Shown piece after piece: positions 1-5,886 of a DNA stretch of 7,863 bases (within the stretch, counting starts at the first letter, position 1; each line of letters opens with the position of its first letter). The position numbers were made by a program, and so were the translations under genes. The notes beneath the pieces are model-generated. The model made no database searches. It saw only the letters and a list, made by a program, of their open reading frames with translations, and had not been told where the DNA came from. The DNA is from an uncultured Ruminococcus sp. (lineage in GTDB: Bacteria; Bacillota; Clostridia; Oscillospirales; CAG-272), in the NCBI GenBank assembly GCA_902783905.1, contig CACZSP010000362.1:1-7863 (forward strand). The letters are read 5' to 3'.

Positions 1-13
1 CGCAAGCCGGACA

Positions 14-150
14 CTTCATTAGCGCCGAAGGCGCGTCTTCACCAGTGCGAAGCACGTCTTCATTAGCGCCGAAGGCGCGTCTTCACTAGTGCGAAGCACG
101 TCTTCATTAGCGCCGACAGGCGCGTCTTCACTGCGAGCGCCGCCAGGCGC
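14..150. repeat. 44-base tandem repeat made of small GC-rich hairpins
   Basis: Two near-identical 44-base units (14-57 and 58-101) differ at one base (43 versus 87), and a third, diverged and partly deleted unit starts at 102. Each full unit holds two perfect inverted repeats: GCGCC-GAA-GGCGC (22-34 and 66-78) and GTGC-GAA-GCAC (45-55 and 89-99). The third unit has GCGCC-GACA-GGCGC (110-123), where the extra base falls in the loop. A last copy, GCGCC-GCCA-GGCGC, lies at 137-150. Read on the minus strand, each hairpin is preceded by a TGAAGAC-like segment, so the 44-base unit is itself a 23+21 duplication. The period is not a multiple of three, which argues against a coding repeat. There is no T-run, so it is not a standard intrinsic terminator. 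It resembles REP-like or MITE-like intergenic repeats in layout; family and function are unknown. It may continue beyond the left edge. Confidence 0.9.
137..150 (-). other. Stem-loop just downstream of the DUF3810 gene
   Basis: This is a perfect 5-base-pair GCGCC/GGCGC stem with a four-base loop, beginning 10 bases after the TGA stop of the DUF3810 gene (161-163) in the direction of transcription. It is the last element of the hairpin array to its left and would be the first formed at the 3' end of the mRNA. No uridine tract follows, so intrinsic termination is not supported. Protection of the message 3' end, or a simple repeat remnant, are both possible. The structure is seen in the sequence; any role is inferred. 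Confidence 0.5.
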
Positions 151-160
151 GAAGCCTCCG

Positions 161-1339
161 TCAGTCTTCCTTTTCCGCCGCGTAATAGGCGGCGCAGAGA
201 TCGACCACCATACCGTAGCTTCTGCTGCCCGGTGTTCCGTTTATCTTCAGATAAGTGTCGTTGACCGCCTCGCTGACCTGCGACACGACCGTTCTGCGGT
301 ATTTGGAGAAGAATTTCGAATACGCCGACATTTCCTTCCTGACGTTTTCGTCGATCATGAAATAAACCTCGGCATAATGCTCGCTGTCGGCCGAATAATA
401 AGCGTTCAGAAGATACTCGAGCATATTGAGCTCGGTGGAATACCTGATATAGGCGTCCTCCGACCTGATGCCGACGAGATATGCGACGAAGTTCGCCTCG
501 TCTTCCCGGGCGATCCCCCGCTGGTGTGCCAGCTCGTGGGCTCCGGTGTAGGGTATCGTGTAATCCGGCATATTTATATTGATATTCGATTCGCCGGTAA
601 AATAGGAATAAACTCCGGTTATGTGAGTGTAGGTCCACGGCTCGCTGAGCATGACGAGCTTGAGCGGCGTGCGCATCTTCTGAATGAAACGGTAATCACC
701 GCAGGCGTCTTCGTATGCGTCGAGTATCCTTTTCGTCATTTCGGACGTGTCGTACGGCATGACCGAAAAGCCGTCGGATCCGTAAACGATATTCTTCGCC
801 TCTCTGTTGACTTTTTCGATGACGGTGACCGTCGTTTCCCGCAGTTCCTCCGCCGACAGATCGTGCCGCTCAAGGCCGAGCTTTTCGTCAAGAGAACTTC
901 CGCGGTATCCGGCTCCCAGCGAGAAAACGTAGGAGGTAAAAAGGGACGAGATAAACGACAGAATTATCAGGCAGAAAACGCCGAGATTCCGCCAGGAGTC
1001 GGCGTAGTGTTTTATTCCGTATCTTATTATTATCACCGCCGCCGGGATCATAATGATGATCAGGAACTCGGCAAGCGAAAACGGGATCCATGCGGTAAGC
1101 CACGCCATAACTGCGCGGGGACCGGATGCTATATATCTGCAGAAAAAGTCGGCGAAATCCCGCGAAAAGCAACATACAGCGAAAAATATCAGAGAGACTC
1201 CGAAAACCGCAAACTGAATAAGCGCAAAACGGGGAAGCTTCTTTGCCGGGGATGCTTCCCTTTTCTTTTTTCCGGGATTATCCGCTTCCCGGTTTTCGTC
1301 TTCAGTGATCGGTTCGACTGCCAATTCTATTTTCCTCAT
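161..1339 (-). CDS. DUF3810 family membrane protein, putative zinc metallopeptidase
   Basis: This 392-residue protein is recognised as DUF3810 family. A charged cytoplasmic-looking N-terminus (1-36) is followed by three hydrophobic segments, about 37-57, 84-106 and 119-140. The rest (about 145-392) is a soluble domain. It carries HELAH at 268-272, giving the HExxH zinc-binding and catalytic pattern (H268, E269, H272). EDEAN follows at 279-283, where E279 or E281 could be the third zinc ligand, as in gluzincin-type peptidases. The substrate is unknown, and peptidase activity is inferred from the motif only. The ATG lies one base after the stop of the pseudouridine synthase gene (TGA-A-ATG), so translation is probably coupled; no strong Shine-Dalgarno is visible. 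It is the last gene of the cluster in this window, with the hairpin repeats directly downstream. The family assignment is firm; its link to ribosome biogenesis is only positional. Confidence 0.85.
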   Translation of the reverse strand: MRKIELAVEPITEDENREADNPGKKKREASPAKKLPRFALIQFAVFGVSLIFFAVCCFSRDFADFFCRYIASGPRAVMAWLTAWIPFSLAEFLIIIMIPAAVIIIRYGIKHYADSWRNLGVFCLIILSFISSLFTSYVFSLGAGYRGSSLDEKLGLERHDLSAEELRETTVTVIEKVNREAKNIVYGSDGFSVMPYDTSEMTKRILDAYEDACGDYRFIQKMRTPLKLVMLSEPWTYTHITGVYSYFTGESNININMPDYTIPYTGAHELAHQRGIAREDEANFVAYLVGIRSEDAYIRYSTELNMLEYLLNAYYSADSEHYAEVYFMIDENVRKEMSAYSKFFSKYRRTVVSQVSEAVNDTYLKINGTPGSRSYGMVVDLCAAYYAAEKED

Positions 1340-1340
1340 T

Positions 1341-2240
1341 TCAAAAATACTCGCGCAGAAGGTCCGCCATATCGCACGGAAGCGGTGACGTGAACTCCAT
1401 CGTCCTTCCGTCCGCCGGATGCAGGAAGGAGAGGCGCGAAACGTGCAGAGCGTGACGTCCTATAAGCTCCGACTCCTCTCCGTAAAGGAAATCCCCGAGC
1501 AGCGGGTGACCGATATGGGACATGTGGACCCTTATCTGATGAGTCCGCCCGGTTTCGGTTGTGACGGCGCAAAGCGAAAGACTTCCGTCCCGGCTTTCCG
1601 ACAGGACCCTGTAGTGAGTCACCGCCCGGTCGCCGTCTCCGGCCGTTCGCATTACGTTCCCCGCCGCTGTCCTCGCTATCGGAACGTCCACCGTGCCGCT
1701 TCTGTCCGCCGGGACGCCTCGGACGACGGCAAGGTAGGTTTTTCTCACCGTGTGCGCCATCACCTGACGGTAAAGACTGCCGGAAGAAAGAAAATCGTTT
1801 GCGACGAGAAGCAGACCGCTGGTGTTTTTGTCGAGACGCGTCGCAGAGCGGAAGACGAAATTCTCCTCCCCGCTCTCCTTCGCGAGATATGCCAGCGCGT
1901 TTGCCGCCGTGTCGTCAAGATGATCGTGCACCGGATGTGTCGGCATCCCGGCCGGCTTGTCGCAGACGGTGACCGACGCGTCCCGGTAAATTATCTCAAG
2001 CGGAAGCCGGACCGGAATGATGCCCGATTCTCCCGGATACTCCGGAAGATCTGACGTGTCCAGCAGGATCTCGTCACCGTCCTTCAGCATATATCGGACG
2101 GTGACGCGCTCACCGTTGACAGTAATGCCGCCGTCGCGGTATTTGAGCCGCTTGAGCGACCGCGTCGAGACGTGCCGGACGGAGCGAAGATAGCTCTTCA
2201 GCGTCATCCCTTCGCCTCTGTATACGACGGGAGATATCAT
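1341..2240 (-). CDS. RluA family RNA pseudouridine synthase
   Basis: The product (299 residues) isomerises specific uridines in rRNA or tRNA to pseudouridine. An S4-like RNA-binding region occupies about 12-62 (SLKRLKYRDGGITVNGERV). The catalytic domain follows, with KPAGMPTHP at 95-103, the RLDKNTSG motif at 135-142 whose Asp137 is the expected catalytic nucleophile, and TGRTHQIRVHM at 230-240. Length is normal for the RluA/RluD class. The chosen ATG overlaps the obgE stop as ATGA (2237-2240), which suggests translational coupling. The reading frame stays open 55 codons further upstream, but that part lies inside obgE and is Arg-rich without family similarity, so it is not the start. The target uridine cannot be told from sequence, so I give no RluA, RluC or RluD symbol. 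Its position after der and obgE fits an rRNA target. Confidence 0.93.
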   Translation of the reverse strand: MISPVVYRGEGMTLKSYLRSVRHVSTRSLKRLKYRDGGITVNGERVTVRYMLKDGDEILLDTSDLPEYPGESGIIPVRLPLEIIYRDASVTVCDKPAGMPTHPVHDHLDDTAANALAYLAKESGEENFVFRSATRLDKNTSGLLLVANDFLSSGSLYRQVMAHTVRKTYLAVVRGVPADRSGTVDVPIARTAAGNVMRTAGDGDRAVTHYRVLSESRDGSLSLCAVTTETGRTHQIRVHMSHIGHPLLGDFLYGEESELIGRHALHVSRLSFLHPADGRTMEFTSPLPCDMADLLREYF

Positions 2241-3532
2241 TTTACGTAATCGAATTCGAAATCGTAAATCGAAACGGTGCAGCCGTCGGTGCAGCCCATC
2301 GCCTCGAGCTCGTCGATGACTCCGCTTTTTTTGAGCACCCTGCGGAAGAAGTTGAGCGATTCGTAATCGGCGAAATTGACCTGTCCGCAAAGGTTGAAGA
2401 GCCATTCGCCCTCGACGTAAAAGGTGTTCCCGACCCTGCGGTATTCGGTCTTTCTCTCCGCCGCGCCGCGGGAGAGGCGGTCCTCCGGCGTTATCTCGGC
2501 CTCGAAAACCTTTACCGGCGGGAGTTTTTCAAGTTCGGCGGCGGTCGCTTCGACCAGTTCGTCAAGTCCTTCTCCCGTCATTGCCGAGACGTAGTAAAGC
2601 TTTCGGCCGAGAGAGGCGACGAGACGCTCGAATTCCTTTACGTACTCCGCTTCACGGTCGGCGCAGTCGCACTTGTTGGCGACGACTATCTGCGGTCTCA
2701 GCGCAAGCTCGGGGCTGTATTTCGACAGCTCGGCGTCGATCTTTTTCAGATCGTCCGAGGGATCCCGCCCCTCTGTGGAGGCGATGTCGACGACGTGAAG
2801 GAGCAGCCGGCAGCGTTCGGTATGCCGCAAAAACTGATGTCCGAGTCCCGCTCCGTCGGCGGCGCCCTCGATAAGCCCCGGGATGTCCGCGGCGACGAAT
2901 CCGCGTCCTCCGTTGTCCGACGGAAGCGAGACGACTCCGAGATTCGGGGAAAGGGTGGTAAAATGATATCCGGCGATCTTGGGCCGCGCCGCCGAAATAC
3001 CCGCGAGGAGCGACGACTTTCCGACGCTCGGGAAACCGATTATACCGACGTCGGCTATCATTTTCAGTTCGAGAAGAAGATTTTTTTCCTCGCCCGCGGT
3101 GCCGGATTTGGCAAACATCGGGACCTGTCTCGTGGGTGTGGCGAAATGCCTGTTTCCCCATCCGCCGCGTCCTCCGCGGCAGACGGTGAAATCGGCTCCT
3201 CCGTTCTCCGACATATCGTGGATAACGAGCCCGCTTTCCGCCTCCTTGATAACCGTTCCCGGCGGAACGAGTATCACTGTATCGGGAGCCGACGCCCCGT
3301 GAAATTTCTTTCCCGAGCCGTTTTCCCCGTTTGCGGCGACGAATTTGCGGTGGTATCTGAAGGCGAGCAGGGTGTTGGAGCCGGGATCGACCCGCATCAC
3401 GATATTTCCGCCGTGCCCGCCGTCGCCGCCGTCGGGACCGCCGTGCGAAACGTATTTTTCCCGGTGGAAGGAAACGGCGCCGTTTCCTCCGTTGCCCGCT
3501 TTTACGTATATTTCTATTCTGTCGATAAACAT
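2237..3532 (-). CDS. obgE: GTPase ObgE (Obg/CgtA), ribosome assembly factor
   Basis: ObgE is an essential GTPase that binds the 50S subunit during late assembly and links it to nutrient and stress state. All three domains are visible in 431 residues. The glycine-rich Obg fold occupies about 1-158 (GGPDGGDGGHGG at 31-42; GGRGGWGN at 120-127). The G domain follows with G1 GFPSVGKSS at 166-174, switch threonines at 192-193, G3 DIPGLIEGA at 216-224, G4 NKCD at 286-289 and G5 SAMT at 316-319. A C-terminal OCT domain spans about 355-428. This OCT domain is typical of Bacillota and Actinomycetota Obg and absent or different in many others. The start is supported by the conserved MFIDR opening and a Shine-Dalgarno at 3541-3545. 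The gene begins 4 bases after der and overlaps the next gene by 4. It is not next to rplU-rpmA here, the common setting for obg. Confidence 0.97.
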   Translation of the reverse strand: MFIDRIEIYVKAGNGGNGAVSFHREKYVSHGGPDGGDGGHGGNIVMRVDPGSNTLLAFRYHRKFVAANGENGSGKKFHGASAPDTVILVPPGTVIKEAESGLVIHDMSENGGADFTVCRGGRGGWGNRHFATPTRQVPMFAKSGTAGEEKNLLLELKMIADVGIIGFPSVGKSSLLAGISAARPKIAGYHFTTLSPNLGVVSLPSDNGGRGFVAADIPGLIEGAADGAGLGHQFLRHTERCRLLLHVVDIASTEGRDPSDDLKKIDAELSKYSPELALRPQIVVANKCDCADREAEYVKEFERLVASLGRKLYYVSAMTGEGLDELVEATAAELEKLPPVKVFEAEITPEDRLSRGAAERKTEYRRVGNTFYVEGEWLFNLCGQVNFADYESLNFFRRVLKKSGVIDELEAMGCTDGCTVSIYDFEFDYVK

Positions 3533-3536
3533 TGCG

Positions 3537-4871
3537 TTATCCCTCGCCGTCCCCGCGTTCGCGCACCACGATCTTTATCGGAGTGCCGTTGAAGCCGAAC
3601 GCCTCGCGCAGACAGTTTTCGATATATCTGCGGTATGAAAAATGAAACAGTTCGACGCTGTTGCAGAAAATGACGAAGGTTGGCGGAGCCACCGAGACCT
3701 GGGTCATATAGTAGATCTTCAGTCTTCTTCCCTTGTCCGTCGGCGGCTGGACTCTCGTCGTCGCGTCGGCGAGCATGTCGTTTATCATACCTGTCGAGAT
3801 GCGCAGGACCGACTGGGAGTATACGAGATTGATCTGCTCGAAAAGATTGGACACCCGCTGCCCCGTGCGCGCCGAAACGTACATTATCGGGGCGTAAGGC
3901 ATATAAGACAGCGCCGTCCGGATCTTTTCGTCGAACTTTTTCACCGTCGAATTGTCCTTGTCGGCGATGCTGTCCCACTTGTTGACCACTATGATCGACG
4001 CGCGTCCGGCTTCGTGGGCGATGCCGGCGATCCTTTCGTCCTGTTCGGTCACGCCTTCGCCGGCGTCGATCATGATAAGGCAGACGTCGGCGCGCTCGGC
4101 GGCCGTATGCGCGCGGAGGACGGAGTAATGCTCAATCGAATCCCTGATCTTTGCTGACCGTCTGATTCCGGCGGTGTCGATGAAAATATATTTCCCGTAC
4201 GCGTTTTCGATCCTCGTGTCGATGGCGTCGCGGGTGGTTCCGGGGATATCCGAAACGATCATCCTCTCCTCTCCGGCAATGCGGTTGACGAGGGAGGATT
4301 TCCCGGCGTTGGGCTTTCCTATCACGGCGACGCGAATGACGTCGTCCTCGCGCTCCTCTTCGGCCTCGCCTGGAACCAGCGCGAGCACGGCGTCGAGAAG
4401 ATCGCCGGTGCCGGTGCCGTGGACCGAGGACAGGGGGATGGGATCGGCGTCGAAGCCCAGCTCGTAAAACTCGTAAAACTCTCCCGGCAGATTCCCGACG
4501 CTGTCGCATTTGTTGACGACGGGTATGACCGGTTTTTTCGAACGGCGGAGCATGGCGGCAATCTCGGCGTCGTCGGCGACGAGCCCCGAGCGGACGTCGC
4601 ACATAAAGATAATCACGTCGGCGCTCTCTATCGCGATCTGCGCCTGCTCGCGCATTCCGGAAAGTATCACGTCCTCTCCCGACGGCTCGATGCCGCCGGT
4701 GTCGATGACGACGATGCGTCTGCCGCGCCATTCGGTCTCTCCGTATATGCGGTCGCGCGTAACGCCCGGCGTATCCTCGACGATCGCCCGGCGTTCCCCT
4801 ATCAGTTTATTGAAAAGCGTGCTTTTGCCTACGTTCGGACGTCCGACGATGGCTATCACGGGTTTGGACAT
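3537..4871 (-). CDS. der: Ribosome biogenesis GTPase Der (EngA)
   Basis: Der is an essential GTPase with two tandem G domains that acts in 50S subunit maturation. The 444-residue product has the complete layout. G domain 1 shows GRPNVGKST at 10-18, DTGG at 57-60 and NKCD at 120-123. An acidic linker lies at about 168-178 (EAEEEREDD). G domain 2 shows GKPNAGKSS at 185-193, DTAGIRR at 232-238, NKWD at 297-300 and SART at 333-336. A C-terminal KH-like domain runs from about 355 to 440 and ends in the usual GTPIKI element. The start at 4871 is chosen because MSKPVIAIVGRPNVGKST is the conserved family opening. An ATG 40 codons further upstream gives an unconserved, basic extension that overlaps the lipoprotein gene. 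An AAAGGAA ribosome-binding site lies 11 bases upstream. obgE follows after 4 bases. Confidence 0.97.
   Translation of the reverse strand: MSKPVIAIVGRPNVGKSTLFNKLIGERRAIVEDTPGVTRDRIYGETEWRGRRIVVIDTGGIEPSGEDVILSGMREQAQIAIESADVIIFMCDVRSGLVADDAEIAAMLRRSKKPVIPVVNKCDSVGNLPGEFYEFYELGFDADPIPLSSVHGTGTGDLLDAVLALVPGEAEEEREDDVIRVAVIGKPNAGKSSLVNRIAGEERMIVSDIPGTTRDAIDTRIENAYGKYIFIDTAGIRRSAKIRDSIEHYSVLRAHTAAERADVCLIMIDAGEGVTEQDERIAGIAHEAGRASIIVVNKWDSIADKDNSTVKKFDEKIRTALSYMPYAPIMYVSARTGQRVSNLFEQINLVYSQSVLRISTGMINDMLADATTRVQPPTDKGRRLKIYYMTQVSVAPPTFVIFCNSVELFHFSYRRYIENCLREAFGFNGTPIKIVVRERGDGEG
3541..3545 (-). promoter_or_regulatory. Shine-Dalgarno site of obgE
   Basis: On the minus strand GAGGG lies 8 bases before the obgE ATG. 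It sits inside the last codons of der, just before its TAA stop, so ribosomes ending on der would release next to it. This supports the MFIDR start and suggests that the two GTPases are translated together from one message. Confidence 0.6.
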
Positions 4872-4953
4872 GGCTGAATAGATTCCTTTATTCTGAATGA
4901 TTCGTTTTATCCGGTCTGCTGAAGGTTTGCGCTCAACTGCCGCCGGCCGTCGC
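4872..4953 (-). other. 82-base gap before der, possible leader or promoter region
   Basis: This is the only real gap between genes in the window. On the minus strand it begins GC-rich and becomes AT-richer towards der, ending with the der ribosome-binding site. A small hairpin GCCGT-GAGCG-ACGGC (4946-4960) spans the lipoprotein stop codon, but no T-run follows, so it is not an intrinsic terminator. TTGAGC followed after about 20 bases by ATAAAA is a poor -35/-10 match with too wide a spacing. An internal promoter for der-obgE is plausible from the layout but not shown by the sequence. Confidence 0.3.
4883..4889 (-). promoter_or_regulatory. Probable Shine-Dalgarno site of der
   Basis: AAAGGAA on the minus strand ends 11 bases before the der ATG at 4871. 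The core matches the anti-Shine-Dalgarno sequence well, though the spacing is a little long. It supports the MSKPVIAIVG start over the longer reading frame. Confidence 0.5.
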
Positions 4954-5883
4954 TCACGGCGAGACCTTGAGGCAGTGACGGACGTCGGCAAGCGGAACCG
5001 AGTATTCCGCCCAGCCTCCCGACTGATGCTCGGAGCAGACTATCACGCAAAGCGTATCCGACGTAAAATAGACGGGCGGAAAGACCGAATAGGGCACTCT
5101 CGCCCGCATATTTTTCAAAAGAGAGGAAAAATCCGACCGGCTGTCAAAACCGTCGGTCGATTCGACCCTGGTCATCTTCCCTCCCTCCAGAAGGTCGAGA
5201 ACGGTGTAAAAATCGCTGAAAATATCTTTTGTTTTGATTTCCTTGCCGGTGGAAAGATTGATATGATGGACAAACGCCGTCCTGTACGCCTCGTCCGCGT
5301 TCGACCGGTTGTAACTGACTCTCCAGCGCACCGACATAAACGCCGAATTGATGAGAGTCACGTCGCACTCGTCGACCCGGTACCCGACCGTCACCCCGGA
5401 CGCGATGCTGTCGGCGTAATCCTTGCTGAACTCCGCCGAAGTAAAATCATACTCGGTAATGTCTCCGAGCAGGGTGTTTATCTTCGTCTGAAGCGTCTCG
5501 TTCGCCATTCCCGAAATGCGAGGATAGGTGAAGGACGCGGTGCTGCCGCCGCCGAGGGAACGCTCGTAGGTGTGCATCGTATACTCGTATCCTTTTCCCG
5601 GCTTTTCGGTGACCTCCGGCCCTGCCGTGGTGACGTCGGTATCGGGGATATCGACCGTCCCTGGATCGGTCGCTTCGTCGGTGACGCCGACGGGCACCGT
5701 GACTATCACCGTCTCTGGCGGGAAAGTGACGATAACCGTCCTGACCTCTTCGGTCCCGTCGCCGGCAAACAGCGTCCTGACCTCTCCTCCCTTTCCCGAC
5801 TGCATGCATCCTCCGAAAAGTGCGAGAGTCAATGCCGTAAAGAGAGCAAAGGCGGCGCGGAATATTCGTTTTTTATTCTTCAT
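4954..5883 (-). CDS. Lipoprotein with DUF4163- and DUF3298-like regions
   Basis: This 309-residue protein is probably secreted and lipid-anchored. It starts with a basic MKNKKR stretch, a hydrophobic core (about 7-22) and a lipobox-like LFGGC with Cys26 as the expected lipidated residue. Phe at -3 is slightly unusual. Residues about 44-97 form a Thr/Val/Pro/Asp-rich linker with a short internal repeat (TVIVT at 49-53 and 59-63). The linker probably spans the cell wall. The region 112-190 (YPRISGMANETLQTKIN) looks like DUF4163, and 200-300 (HHINLSTGKEIKTKDIF) looks like DUF3298. This pair is also seen in RsiV-type and PdaC-type extracellular domains, but no catalytic motif and no anti-sigma segment is visible, so function is unknown. 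The ATG lies 3 bases after the DUF512 gene stop without a strong ribosome-binding site, pointing to coupled translation. Confidence 0.8.
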   Translation of the reverse strand: MKNKKRIFRAAFALFTALTLALFGGCMQSGKGGEVRTLFAGDGTEEVRTVIVTFPPETVIVTVPVGVTDEATDPGTVDIPDTDVTTAGPEVTEKPGKGYEYTMHTYERSLGGGSTASFTYPRISGMANETLQTKINTLLGDITEYDFTSAEFSKDYADSIASGVTVGYRVDECDVTLINSAFMSVRWRVSYNRSNADEAYRTAFVHHINLSTGKEIKTKDIFSDFYTVLDLLEGGKMTRVESTDGFDSRSDFSSLLKNMRARVPYSVFPPVYFTSDTLCVIVCSEHQSGGWAEYSVPLADVRHCLKVSP

Positions 5884-5886
5884 TCT

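Noticed and set aside
14..150. CRISPR array
   Set aside because: The repeats are contiguous, with no unique spacers of constant length, and the period of 44 is filled by the repeat itself. No cas gene is present.
14..150. Intrinsic terminator for the gene cluster
   Set aside because: Several GC-rich hairpins exist, but none is followed by a T-rich tract on the minus strand.
63..638. 191-codon minus-strand frame running into the hairpin repeats
   Set aside because: It is an out-of-frame shadow of the DUF3810 gene. The 44-base period is not a multiple of three, so successive repeat copies are not read as a peptide repeat.
89..1393. 434-codon open frame on the plus strand
   Set aside because: It is the in-register antisense of the DUF3810 gene. 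The translation is rich in Arg, His and Val, without family similarity, and it begins inside the non-coding hairpin repeats.
2241..2405. Longer pseudouridine synthase starting at 2405
   Set aside because: The 55 extra codons lie inside obgE and read as an Arg-rich shadow. The ATGA overlap at 2237-2240 gives a natural coupled start.
4946..4960. Intrinsic terminator after the lipoprotein gene
   Set aside because: A 5-base-pair hairpin is present, but it spans the stop codon and is followed by CGGCGGCAG rather than a run of T.
4872..4991. Longer Der protein starting at 4991
   Set aside because: The extra 40 residues are basic and unconserved and overlap the lipoprotein gene. The family opening MSKPVIAIVG and a ribosome-binding site support 4871.
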